Positions 26,395-33,798 of a DNA stretch of 64,000 nt are shown in pieces. Where the stretch lies: the NCBI GenBank assembly GCA_035644395.1, contig DASQOR010000041.1, positions 1 through 64,000 on the forward strand, in the 5' to 3' direction. Made by a program: the position numbers and the translations under genes. Each line of letters starts with the position of its first letter. Position 1 is the first letter of the stretch. Under the pieces are notes generated by a model. It was not told the DNA's origin. It made no database searches and was given only the letters and a program-made list of their open reading frames with translations. The DNA comes from JBGPLJ01 sp035644395 (GTDB lineage Bacteria; Pseudomonadota; Gammaproteobacteria; Steroidobacterales; Steroidobacteraceae).

Positions 26395-28178
26395 CACGCG
26401 CGTACGAATTCGTCGATCACAGCCATGACGTGGTCGTGGTTGGCGCCGGCGGCGCGGGCCTGCGCGCCACATTCGGTCTCGCGGAGGCGGGCCTCACGAC
26501 CGCCTGCATCACCAAGGTCTTCCCGACGCGCAGCCACACGGTTGCGGCCCAGGGCGGCATCAGCGCCGCGCTCGGCAACATGGGCGAGGACGACTGGCGC
26601 TGGCATATGTACGACACGGTCAAGGGCTCGGACTGGCTCGGCGATCAGGACGCCATCGAGTACATGTGCCGGGAAGCGCCGACCGCGGTCATCGAGCTCG
26701 AGCACTTCGGTGTGCCGTTCTCGAGGACCGACGACGGCAAGATCTATCAGCGCCCGTTCGGCGGCATGACGACGCGCAACGGCGAGGGCCCGCCCGCCCA
26801 TCGCACGTGCGCGGCGGCGGACCGCACCGGCCATGCGATGCTGCACACGCTGTATCAGCAGTCGCTCAGGCACGATGCGCAGTTCTTCATCGAATATTTC
26901 GCGCTGGACCTGATCATGCACGACGGCGAATGCCGGGGAGTCGTCGCGCTCAACATGGCCGACGGCACGGTCCACCGGTTCCGCGCGAAGCAGACGATCC
27001 TCGCGACCGGCGGTTACGGACGCGCCTATTTCACCTGCACTTCCGCCCACACCTGCACGGGCGACGGCGGCGGCATGGTCCTCAGGGCCGGCCTGCCGTT
27101 GCAGGACATGGAGTTCGTGCAGTTTCATCCGACCGGCATTTACGGCGCCGGTTGCCTCATTACCGAAGGCGTGCGCGGCGAGGGCGGATATCTGACCAAT
27201 TCGAAGGGCGAGCGCTTCATGGAGCGCTACGCTCCGAATGCCAAGGACCTCGCTTCGCGCGACGTCGTCAGCCGCTCGATGACGATCGAAGTGCGCGAAG
27301 GCCGCGGCGTCGGCGAACTGCGCGATCACATCCATCTGCACCTCGAACATCTCGGGCCCGAAGTCATCCGCGAGCGGCTGCCGGGCATCGCGGAGACCGC
27401 GAAGATCTTCGCGGGCGTCGACGTCGCGCGCGAGCCGATCCCCGTTTCGCCCACGGTTCACTACAACATGGGCGGCATTCCGACGAACGTCGAAGGCGCC
27501 GCCGTCACCCGCAGGGGCGACGATCCGGATGCCGTGGTGCCCGGTCTCATGGCCGTGGGCGAGGCCGCGTGCGTATCCGTGCACGGTGCCAATCGCCTCG
27601 GCTCGAATTCACTCCTCGACCTCGTGATCTTTGGCCGGGCGGCGGCCCATCACTGCGCACGGTCGGTCGAGCGCGGGGCCCAGCGCGATCTACCCCAGGG
27701 CGCGGGCGATGAGGCGCTTGCCCGGCTCGACCGCCTGCGCCACGCCGACGGCGGCGAAAGCACGGCGGCGATTCGGCTGCGCATGCAGCGCTCGATGCAG
27801 ACGCACGCCTCGGTCTTTCGCACCGGGCCGGTGCTGCAGGAAGGGGTCACGCAGCTCACGGGGATCGCCCAGTCGTTCGCCGACGTGCGTGTGTCGGACC
27901 GGTCGCTCGTCTGGAACTCCGATCTCATCGAAACCTTCGAGCTCGACAATCTCCTCGGCCAGGCGCTTGCGACCATCGTGTCGGCGGAGAACCGCAAGGA
28001 AAGCCGGGGAGCGCATGCGCGCGAGGACTTCGGCGAGCGCGACGACCGCAACTGGATGAAGCACACGCTTGCGTGGGTCGGCAAGGACGCGGACGTCCGC
28101 ATCGACTACCGGCCGGTGCACATGAACGTCGTCGGCGACGACGTCAAGCCCATCCCTCCGCAGGCGAGAACCTACTGA
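26391..28178 (+). CDS. sdhA: SdhA, succinate dehydrogenase flavoprotein subunit
   Basis: Oxidises succinate to fumarate with covalently bound FAD. 595 residues from GTG 26391, which overlaps the sdhD stop. DVVVVGAGGAGLRA is the FAD-binding Rossmann motif; the His in RSHTVAAQGG is the FAD attachment site installed with SdhE. Other signatures are FGGMTTRNGEGPPAHRTC, HPTGIYGAGCLITEG and HGANRLGSNSLLDLV. The C-terminal helical domain ends with PIPPQARTY, as in many SdhA proteins. One-base overlap with sdhB. Confidence 0.98.
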   Translation: MTRAYEFVDHSHDVVVVGAGGAGLRATFGLAEAGLTTACITKVFPTRSHTVAAQGGISAALGNMGEDDWRWHMYDTVKGSDWLGDQDAIEYMCREAPTAVIELEHFGVPFSRTDDGKIYQRPFGGMTTRNGEGPPAHRTCAAADRTGHAMLHTLYQQSLRHDAQFFIEYFALDLIMHDGECRGVVALNMADGTVHRFRAKQTILATGGYGRAYFTCTSAHTCTGDGGGMVLRAGLPLQDMEFVQFHPTGIYGAGCLITEGVRGEGGYLTNSKGERFMERYAPNAKDLASRDVVSRSMTIEVREGRGVGELRDHIHLHLEHLGPEVIRERLPGIAETAKIFAGVDVAREPIPVSPTVHYNMGGIPTNVEGAAVTRRGDDPDAVVPGLMAVGEAACVSVHGANRLGSNSLLDLVIFGRAAAHHCARSVERGAQRDLPQGAGDEALARLDRLRHADGGESTAAIRLRMQRSMQTHASVFRTGPVLQEGVTQLTGIAQSFADVRVSDRSLVWNSDLIETFELDNLLGQALATIVSAENRKESRGAHAREDFGERDDRNWMKHTLAWVGKDADVRIDYRPVHMNVVGDDVKPIPPQARTY

Positions 28179-28954
28179 TGGCCGAGTTCCGACTGCCCCG
28201 CAATTCCGTCGTCGGCAAGGGCAAGAGCCACGCCGCGCCGAACGCGAAGCGGCCGCGGCGCTTCAGCATCTATCGCTACGATCCGGACGGCGGTGCCAAT
28301 CCGCGCCTCGACAGCTACGAGCTCGACATGGCCGCCTGCGGGCCGATGGTTCTCGACGCGCTCATCAAGATCAAGAACGAGATCGACCCGACGCTCACCT
28401 TCCGCCGCTCGTGCCGCGAGGGCATCTGCGGATCCTGCGCGATGAACATCAATGGCGTGAATACGCTGGCCTGCACGCGCGCCTGCGAGGACCTGCCGGG
28501 CGAGGTACGAATCCTTCCGCTGCCGCACCTGCCGGTGATCAAGGACCTCGTGCCGGACCTCACGAAATTCTACGAGCAATACGCGTCCGTGCGGCCGTGG
28601 CTCACGACCCGGTCGCCGGAGCCGCAACGCGAGCGCCTGCAGTCCAAGCACGACCAGGAGAAGATCGACCGGCCGTCCGCCTGCATCCTGTGCGCTTGCT
28701 GCTCGACCAGCTGCCCGAGCTACTGGTGGAACGGCGACCGCTATCTCGGCCCCGCAGCGTTGCTGGCGGCGTACCGGTGGATCATCGACAGCCGCGACGA
28801 GACGCGGGCCGAGCGGCTCGCGGCGCTCGAGGATCCCTTCAAGCTGTATCGCTGTCACACGATCATGAATTGCACCGAGGCCTGCCCGAAGGATCTGAAT
28901 CCCGCGAAGGCGATCGGCGAGATCAAGAAGATGATCGCTGCCGGTGGCCACTGA
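28178..28954 (+). CDS. sdhB: SdhB, succinate dehydrogenase iron-sulfur subunit
   Basis: 258 residues from ATG 28178. The [2Fe-2S] ferredoxin-type domain has CREGICGSCAMNINGVNTLAC; the C-terminal domain has CILCACCSTSCPSYWW and CHTIMNCTEACPKDLNP for the [4Fe-4S] and [3Fe-4S] clusters. A 35-residue basic N-terminal extension precedes the RRFSIYRYDPD strand, longer than in E. coli SdhB. Electrons pass from SdhA FAD through these clusters to quinone at SdhC/D. Confidence 0.98.
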   Translation: MAEFRLPRNSVVGKGKSHAAPNAKRPRRFSIYRYDPDGGANPRLDSYELDMAACGPMVLDALIKIKNEIDPTLTFRRSCREGICGSCAMNINGVNTLACTRACEDLPGEVRILPLPHLPVIKDLVPDLTKFYEQYASVRPWLTTRSPEPQRERLQSKHDQEKIDRPSACILCACCSTSCPSYWWNGDRYLGPAALLAAYRWIIDSRDETRAERLAALEDPFKLYRCHTIMNCTEACPKDLNPAKAIGEIKKMIAAGGH

Positions 28955-28966
28955 GCGGCACGGCCC

Positions 28967-29206
28967 ATGGAAGGGGAAGGCCGTCTGGTATGGCGTTGCC
29001 GCCGCGGGATGCGGGAGCTCGACGCGTTACTGACCCGCTATCTCAAGACGCGCTACCTCCTGGCCGGCGCCGTCGAGCGCCAGGCGTTCGAGTCGACGCT
29101 GGAGTTGACGGACCCCGAGCTCTGGGCCTTCGTGCTCGGGCAGGCCGTGCCGTCCGATCCGGCCATGCGCCATGTCATCGAGCAGATCGCCGACCCTCGT
29201 GCTTGA
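28967..29206 (+). CDS. sdhE: SdhE, flavinylation factor for succinate dehydrogenase
   Basis: 79 residues, family length. The RGxxE motif needed for FAD attachment appears as RRGMRELD near residue 13, and the rest matches the five-helix fold (LLTRYLKTRYL, FESTLELTDPELWAFVLGQ). It lies 12 bases after sdhB, so the assembly factor is made with its client. In E. coli sdhE lies away from sdhCDAB. Confidence 0.93.
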   Translation: MEGEGRLVWRCRRGMRELDALLTRYLKTRYLLAGAVERQAFESTLELTDPELWAFVLGQAVPSDPAMRHVIEQIADPRA

Positions 29207-29630
29207 GCTGCGGCCCGATGGCGCGGTCGGCGGCATCCTTGCCGCCGCCACCGCCGGGGCCGTCGCGTTGCTCGTGAACGCGCCAATACCTCCTGCAGGG
29301 GCGATCGGGCTCGCGCTGCTGGCCGCCGTTGCCGGTCTGCGTGCCATCCGGTCACAGTGCTTCGGCCGCAATCCCGGGGCGCCGCGCGCACTGATTCTGA
29401 CAAGTGACGCCGGCTGGATGGCCGAGTCTGCCGATGGCAAGCGCCTGCCGTTGCGGGCGCCGCTCGCCGCGACGCGCGTCCTGCGGTGGTGGTTCCTGCG
29501 CTGGCACGGCACATGGATCGTGGTCACAGCCCGGACCTCCGGAGAGCGGGCCTGGCGGCAGCTCACGTCGCGCTTGCGCGAGCGGGCGCATGAGGCGTCC
29601 ACGCCACACGCGGTATCCGGTCGTGGCTGA
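29172..29630 (+). CDS. ygfX: YgfX/CptA-like membrane protein
   Basis: 152 residues from ATG 29172, overlapping sdhE by 35 bases; GTG 29199 would give 143 residues. Two adjacent membrane segments (ILAAATAGAVALLV and AIGLALLAAVAGL) are followed by a cytoplasmic beta-rich tail (DAGWMAESADGKRLPL, RWHGTWIVV). Both topology and position after sdhE match the sdhE-ygfX pair of E. coli, where YgfX has been proposed to affect cytoskeletal proteins or the SdhE partner. Sequence similarity to known YgfX is weak by eye. Confidence 0.65.
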   Translation: MSSSRSPTLVLELRPDGAVGGILAAATAGAVALLVNAPIPPAGAIGLALLAAVAGLRAIRSQCFGRNPGAPRALILTSDAGWMAESADGKRLPLRAPLAATRVLRWWFLRWHGTWIVVTARTSGERAWRQLTSRLRERAHEASTPHAVSGRG

Positions 29631-29718
29631 ACTGCTAGAATCCGCCGCCGCTCCGGCCCCGGCAGGTCCGGGGCGGGAAGTTGACGGACTTCACAGTTGT
29701 GTTGCCGTCCGGAGCCGC

Positions 29719-29745
29719 GAACTTTCCATACAGGCGTGGGTCAGA
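29719..29745 (+). promoter_or_regulatory. Sigma-E-type autoregulatory promoter of rpoE
   Basis: GAACTT (29719-29724), 16 bases, then TCAGA (29741-29745). This fits the extracytoplasmic sigma-E pattern (GGAACTT, 16-17 bases, TCnnA). Initiation would fall about 35-40 bases before the rpoE ATG at 29790. rpoE operons are commonly autoregulated, so both sequence and place agree. An upstream 6-bp GC hairpin (29657-29673) without a T-run may mark the end of the sdh transcript. Confidence 0.6.
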
Positions 29746-29789
29746 GCCCGCGTCCGGAGCCTGCCAGAGCGAAGGTTGTGAGGCCCCGG

Positions 29790-30398
29790 ATGGGCAGTGA
29801 AGACAGTGACCTGATCCTTGTCGAGCGCGTGCAACACGGTGAAGCGGCTGCTTTCGACCTGCTCGTACTGCGATATCAGCATAAGGTTCTGAAACTCATC
29901 ATGCGTTACGTGCATGACTCCGTGGAAGCGGAAGACGTCGCGCAGGAGGCTTTCATCCGTGCCTATCGGGCGCTGCCTTCGTTCCGGGGCGACAGTGCTT
30001 TCTATACCTGGCTCTATCGCATTGCCATCAATACGGCGAAGAATGCGCTGGTCGCGAGCCGCCGCCGGCCCATCGACTATTCGCTCGATCCGCAGGACGG
30101 CGAGGACTATGTGATGCAGGCGCGGCTGAAAGACCCGGAAACTCCGGAAGGCCTGCTGCTGACGGAGGAAATCCAGAATACGGTCAATAGCGCGATCGAG
30201 AACTTGCCCGAGGACCTGCGCACTGCCATTGTGCTGCGCGAACTCGAGGGGCTCAGCTACGAGGAGATCGCCAAGGCCATGGAATGTCCGGTGGGCACGG
30301 TCAGGTCCAGAATTTTCCGGGCGCGCGAGGCGATCGATCGGAAGCTCCGTCCGATCTTCGACGGGGGTTTGGGGCGACTCGAGGACGGCAACGAATGA
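29790..30398 (+). CDS. rpoE: RpoE, ECF sigma factor (sigma-E/AlgU)
   Basis: 202 residues from ATG 29790; codons upstream overlap the predicted promoter and look non-coding. Region 2 (about 20-90) has FDLLVLRYQHKVLKLIMRYV and VEAEDVAQEAFIRAYRALPSFRGDSAFYTWLYRIAINTAKN; region 4 (about 135-190) has LPEDLRTAIVLRELEGLSYEEIA and GTVRSRIFRAREAID. This is the classic RpoE/AlgU pattern. It directs the envelope stress response and is held by RseA, encoded next with an ATGA overlap. Confidence 0.97.
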   Translation: MGSEDSDLILVERVQHGEAAAFDLLVLRYQHKVLKLIMRYVHDSVEAEDVAQEAFIRAYRALPSFRGDSAFYTWLYRIAINTAKNALVASRRRPIDYSLDPQDGEDYVMQARLKDPETPEGLLLTEEIQNTVNSAIENLPEDLRTAIVLRELEGLSYEEIAKAMECPVGTVRSRIFRAREAIDRKLRPIFDGGLGRLEDGNE

Positions 30399-31066
30399 GC
30401 GAACCATTGAACGCACAGCTGTCGGCATTCATCGACGGCGAACTGCCGCCGGCCGAGGGCGACCTCTTTGCGCGGCAGGTTTCCGCGGATCGCACGGTCC
30501 GTGCGGCCGCGAGCCGCTATTACCTGATGGGGGAAGCCATCCGCGCCGAGCGTTCGCCGGTGCGCATGGGCTTCTGCTCCCGGGTTTCGGCGGCGATCGC
30601 AGGCGAGCAGTTGCCCGCGGGTGACGGCATTGCGGATGTAAAGGCAGCCCGCCGTGTACCGCGCATCCTCGCCTGGTGGAAGCCGATTGCCGGAGTTGCC
30701 ATGGCTGCGGGCGTTGCACTGGTTGCGATTCTCGTGGTCCGCGATCAGCAGAGCGAGCGCAAGGCCCCCGAGATTGCCCAGGCAGGCATCGCGCGGGCGG
30801 GCGAATCGACCGCGACCGGCGCCACCGTGACCGCGCGGCCGCTGGAATCCGGAGCTCGGTCCGCCGGGTCCGGCGAATCGTCGATCTACGTGATTCCGCC
30901 CAATGTCGGGGTCGTGAGCTCGCCGCTGACGCGGGCGCAGCTCGCGAGCTACGTGTTCGCACACAGCGAGTACTCGTCGCTTCCCGGACGACGCAACGTC
31001 GTGAGCGACGCCGCCGGGCAGGACGACGCGGCTGAAGAAGCGCCGGTCGAGGCGCCGAAGCCGTGA
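30395..31066 (+). CDS. rseA: RseA/MucA-like anti-sigma-E factor
   Basis: 223 residues from ATG 30395. The N-terminal cytoplasmic anti-sigma domain begins LNAQLSAFIDGELPPAEGDLF, as in RseA/MucA. A single membrane segment lies near residues 94-110 (IAGVAMAAGVALVAILVV), followed by a periplasmic domain that should be cut by DegS/RseP-type proteases. It overlaps rpoE (ATGA) and rseB (GTGA). Confidence 0.93.
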   Translation: MSEPLNAQLSAFIDGELPPAEGDLFARQVSADRTVRAAASRYYLMGEAIRAERSPVRMGFCSRVSAAIAGEQLPAGDGIADVKAARRVPRILAWWKPIAGVAMAAGVALVAILVVRDQQSERKAPEIAQAGIARAGESTATGATVTARPLESGARSAGSGESSIYVIPPNVGVVSSPLTRAQLASYVFAHSEYSSLPGRRNVVSDAAGQDDAAEEAPVEAPKP

Positions 31067-32064
31067 CCCCCGTCCCTGTCCGCAAGACCCTGGCGTGTTG
31101 CGTGTTGCTCGCCGCGGGTGCGTCCGCATTTGGCGCCGAGGAACCGCAACAGCTGCTCGAGCGCATGAACCAGGCGCTGACCGGGCGCAATTATGTCGGC
31201 ACCTTCGTGCAGCTCGCGAACGGGCGCGTTTCGACGATGCGCATCCTGCATCGCGTGGACAAGGGGCGCGTCATGGAGCGCCTGGTGTCGCTCGATGGCA
31301 GCGGCCGCGAAATCGTCGGTACGGCGGACGAACTCATCTGCTACCTGCCCGACCAGCGCAAGGTGCTGGTCGAACCTCGCAAGGATCAGGGGCCGCTCCT
31401 CGGCACGTTGCCGAGCTTCCGGCCGGAGCTCGTCGGTTACTACACCGTGGAAGCCAAAGGGTCGGGCCGGGTGCTCGGCCACAACACGCAAGTCATCGCG
31501 GTCATGCCGAAGGACGATTTTCGCTTCGGTTACCGGCTGTGGCTCGACGAAGTCACGGCGATGCCGCTCAAGACGCAGCTTTGCGATTCCGATGGCCGGG
31601 TCATCGAGCAGATCCTGTTCGCGGAGATCGCCTGGCCGGACCGCATTCCGAACAGTGAATTCAAGCCGCAGCTGTCGACGGAGGGTTTCACCTGGGTGCG
31701 GGCGGAATCGCCGCTGCACCTCGCGGAGATCGGCTCGGATTCGCTCCTGTGGCGCGCCATCCGGCTGCCGCCCGGTTTCCGCCTGAGTGCGAGCAGCACG
31801 CAGCCGCTCGAAAATCCGTCCCGCCCGGTCGCGCACCTCGTGTACAGCGACGGACTTGCGTCCGTGTCGGTCTTCATCGAGACCAACGAGCGCGGACAGG
31901 CGTTGAGCGGCCACCTGTCGATGGGATCGTCGGCCGCATTCTCGACCGTCGTGAACGGCCACCAGGTCACGGCCGTCGGCGAAGTACCGGCGCGCACCGT
32001 GGAACTGATCGCGGGTTCCGTGCAGCCCTCGAGGCACGCGCAGGGCAGCTCCCCGCGTCCGTGA
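31063..32064 (+). CDS. rseB: RseB/MucB periplasmic regulator of sigma-E
   Basis: 333 residues from GTG 31063. A signal peptide (LACCVLLAAGASAFGAEE) directs it to the periplasm. The N-terminal LolA-like domain (about 25-200) shows NYVGTFVQLANGRVSTMRILHRVDKG and FRFGYRLWLDEVTAMPLK; the C-terminal domain has VSVFIETNERGQ and VNGHQVTAVGEVP. RseB binds RseA and protects it from DegS until LPS or lipoprotein intermediates accumulate. No rseC follows; a thiol-disulfide-type gene does. Confidence 0.95.
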   Translation: MTPVPVRKTLACCVLLAAGASAFGAEEPQQLLERMNQALTGRNYVGTFVQLANGRVSTMRILHRVDKGRVMERLVSLDGSGREIVGTADELICYLPDQRKVLVEPRKDQGPLLGTLPSFRPELVGYYTVEAKGSGRVLGHNTQVIAVMPKDDFRFGYRLWLDEVTAMPLKTQLCDSDGRVIEQILFAEIAWPDRIPNSEFKPQLSTEGFTWVRAESPLHLAEIGSDSLLWRAIRLPPGFRLSASSTQPLENPSRPVAHLVYSDGLASVSVFIETNERGQALSGHLSMGSSAAFSTVVNGHQVTAVGEVPARTVELIAGSVQPSRHAQGSSPRP

Positions 32065-32318
32065 GCGCGAACGCCGGGCCGCGTTGGACGCTCGTCAGCC
32101 GGATCGATTGCCACCTCTGCGAACTCATGCAAGAGGAGCTGATTACGTACCTTGGCGAACGCGCTGCGGATGTCGCCGTGCTCGACGTCGATGCGGACGC
32201 AACGCTCCTCAGGCGCTTCGGCAACAAGGTGCCGGTGCTCCTCATTGACGGCGAAGTGGCCTGTTGCGGCCGATTCGATCGCGCCGAGGTCGAGCGTCTG
32301 GCACGCCACCGACCCTAA
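32061..32318 (+). CDS. Glutaredoxin-like protein (DUF836)
   Basis: 85 residues from GTG 32061, overlapping the rseB stop by four bases. It has a thioredoxin fold with a CHLC redox motif (RIDCHLCELMQEEL), the VLDVDADATLLRRFG strand and the cis-Pro segment KVPVLLIDGE. No signal peptide, so it is cytoplasmic. The family is conserved but its substrates are not established. Coupling to the sigma-E operon suggests a stress role, which is inference. Its 3' end overlaps the convergent kinase-like gene by four bases. Confidence 0.85.
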   Translation: MSANAGPRWTLVSRIDCHLCELMQEELITYLGERAADVAVLDVDADATLLRRFGNKVPVLLIDGEVACCGRFDRAEVERLARHRP

Positions 32319-33001
32319 CCCGCCGCCTCGTCGATTCCGTATTGGCGGATCTTGCGCTCGAGCGCCCGAAAGTCGTGAAAGCGAGCGAGCGTCATGTAGT
32401 CGAGGCGCTCGGGAGTCAGCAGGCCGAGCTTTACCGCGAGTCCGAGGAACCGGTTCGAGTGGTGCACGTGACGGGGCAGTCGATTGAAGTCGAAGAGCTT
32501 CGGCAGTGGCTCGCCCCTGGCATCGGACACGACGATGACGTTGAGCGCCTGCAGGTTGATGCCGTAGATGCGGGCGCGGTGCGCTTCCGCGACCATGCGG
32601 TCGATATGCCCGTGCATACGCTCGCGCTCGGCGGCCGATGCCCGCTGATACCAGAAGTAATAGAGCGGCCCCCGCAGGCGCTCCTGGACGAACAACTGCA
32701 GCGTCGGCGTGACCAGAAAATCGATTGGCTCGGCAACATAGGGAGCGAGCGCAGGCGCGGCGCGATATTCGCCATTGCTCGAGAATTCATATTCCGCGAG
32801 CGGCAGTGGATTGTGCCGTGTGTGCTTGGCGACCGCCGACGGCTTGTAGACCTTGAGCGCGCGATCGACGCCTCGCCAGCGCGCGGCGTGCACGGTGCAT
32901 CGGCTGCCGGCTCCGATGGCCGCTCCGACGTCGAGGTTTGCGAGGCGCGTGCCGGCGAGCGCCGGCGCAATTGCGTCGGCGTCAGGCACTGACACGCTCA
33001 C
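32315..33001 (-). CDS. YrbL-like kinase-fold protein
   Basis: About 228 residues; three closely spaced GTG codons at 33001, 32995 and 32989 can each be the start, all around the stop of the upstream methyltransferase gene. A protein-kinase-like layout is visible: GAGSRCTVHAARW (P-loop-like), RALKVYKP with a candidate ATP-binding Lys, YGINLQALNVIVV in the catalytic-loop position, and KLFDFNRLP in the DFG position. This resembles YrbL (PhoP-regulated) and LPS-kinase relatives. The catalytic Asp of HxD is not evident, so activity is uncertain. Probably co-transcribed with the methyltransferase. Confidence 0.65.
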   Translation of the reverse strand: MSVSVPDADAIAPALAGTRLANLDVGAAIGAGSRCTVHAARWRGVDRALKVYKPSAVAKHTRHNPLPLAEYEFSSNGEYRAAPALAPYVAEPIDFLVTPTLQLFVQERLRGPLYYFWYQRASAAERERMHGHIDRMVAEAHRARIYGINLQALNVIVVSDARGEPLPKLFDFNRLPRHVHHSNRFLGLAVKLGLLTPERLDYMTLARFHDFRALERKIRQYGIDEAAG

Positions 33002-33698
33002 CGACGGCGATCCATTTGTCAGAAAAAAGTGGCCAGGACACACGTACGATCTTGCGCAGCGTAAAGCCCGCCCGCCGGAATTCCTCCTCGAGTTCGCGCC
33101 TCGACACGCGCACGAGGGGCTTGCGTGCGAGGCCGAGCTTCCAGCGGGCGCGGCGCAGCGGATAGCGGAAGGTATAGCAGTGACGGTAGTCGATGATGAG
33201 CCAGCGCCGCGCCACGCGGTGGAATTCCCGGAGGATGCGCACTCGCGGCTCCGGTTCGATGTGCAGGGTGAAGCGGATGGCGACCACGCAGTCGAAAGCG
33301 CCGTCGCAAAACGGCAGCTGCCCGCCGTCCGCCTGCACATAGCCGTTGATGGCGCCGTTGATGGCGCCGTTGCCCGCGCCCGGCGCCCGGGCCGCCTGCC
33401 GGATCATCTCGAGCGATATGTCGCTGCCGACGACTTCGTGGCCGCGCCGGGCGAGGGCGCCCGTGAAGCGCCCGGTTCCGCAGGGCAGGTCGAGGATCGC
33501 ATGCACGTCGCCCACGTAGTCGAGCGCGCTTTCGATGGCGGCCCATTTGCGTGCATTGCGCCGCTGGCGCTCCGGTGTCGAGAATCGGTGAAAATCGTAG
33601 TCCTCCGCGACCGCCTTGCTGCGGTAGAACTGGCTCGCGTAGTCGATTCCGTACTTGAGCGGAGAGCTCGGATCCTCGTATTTCGAACGCTTGCGCAT
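32982..33698 (-). CDS. Class I SAM-dependent methyltransferase (type 11)
   Basis: 238 residues from ATG 33698; a longer reading would run into the lepA leader. The SAM site is AILDLPCGTGRFTGALARRGHEVVGSDIS (near residues 70-98), then a motif-IV region DGAFDCVVAIRFTLHI and RRWLIIDYRH. An unusual NGAINGAING stretch, encoded by a 12-bp tandem duplication at 33345-33368, lies between the SAM core strands. The substrate is unknown. It overlaps the kinase-like gene by up to 20 bases and is divergent from lepA. Confidence 0.82.
   Translation of the reverse strand: MRKRSKYEDPSSPLKYGIDYASQFYRSKAVAEDYDFHRFSTPERQRRNARKWAAIESALDYVGDVHAILDLPCGTGRFTGALARRGHEVVGSDISLEMIRQAARAPGAGNGAINGAINGYVQADGGQLPFCDGAFDCVVAIRFTLHIEPEPRVRILREFHRVARRWLIIDYRHCYTFRYPLRRARWKLGLARKPLVRVSRRELEEEFRRAGFTLRKIVRVSWPLFSDKWIAVGERVSA
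33345..33368. repeat. 12-bp tandem duplication inside the methyltransferase gene
   Basis: GTTGATGGCGCC occurs twice in direct succession on the plus strand, followed by a partial third GTTG. It keeps the reading frame and adds four residues (NGAI repeats). Confidence 0.9.
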
Positions 33699-33742
33699 GG
33701 GCGGGAAAAGTATCAAGGGCCACGGCGGACCACAATCACACG

Positions 33743-33748
33743 TATAAT
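33743..33748 (+). promoter_or_regulatory. Consensus -10 box before lepA
   Basis: A perfect TATAAT lies 50 bases before the lepA ATG, in the 100-base gap between divergent genes. The local ACAATCACACG stretch is less GC-rich than its surroundings. The -35 position (around 33720) is poor, so the promoter may depend on the strong -10. Confidence 0.45.
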
Positions 33749-33798
33749 GCGCCGCTTTGTTCCGGCCGTCCCCCCGGCCACTCCGCCCGCCGTCCCAC

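Noticed and set aside
29681..29709. TTGACG at 29681 as the -35 of a sigma-70 promoter for rpoE
   Set aside because: No -10-like hexamer at 16-18 bases downstream; the sigma-E-type pair 3' of it is much better.
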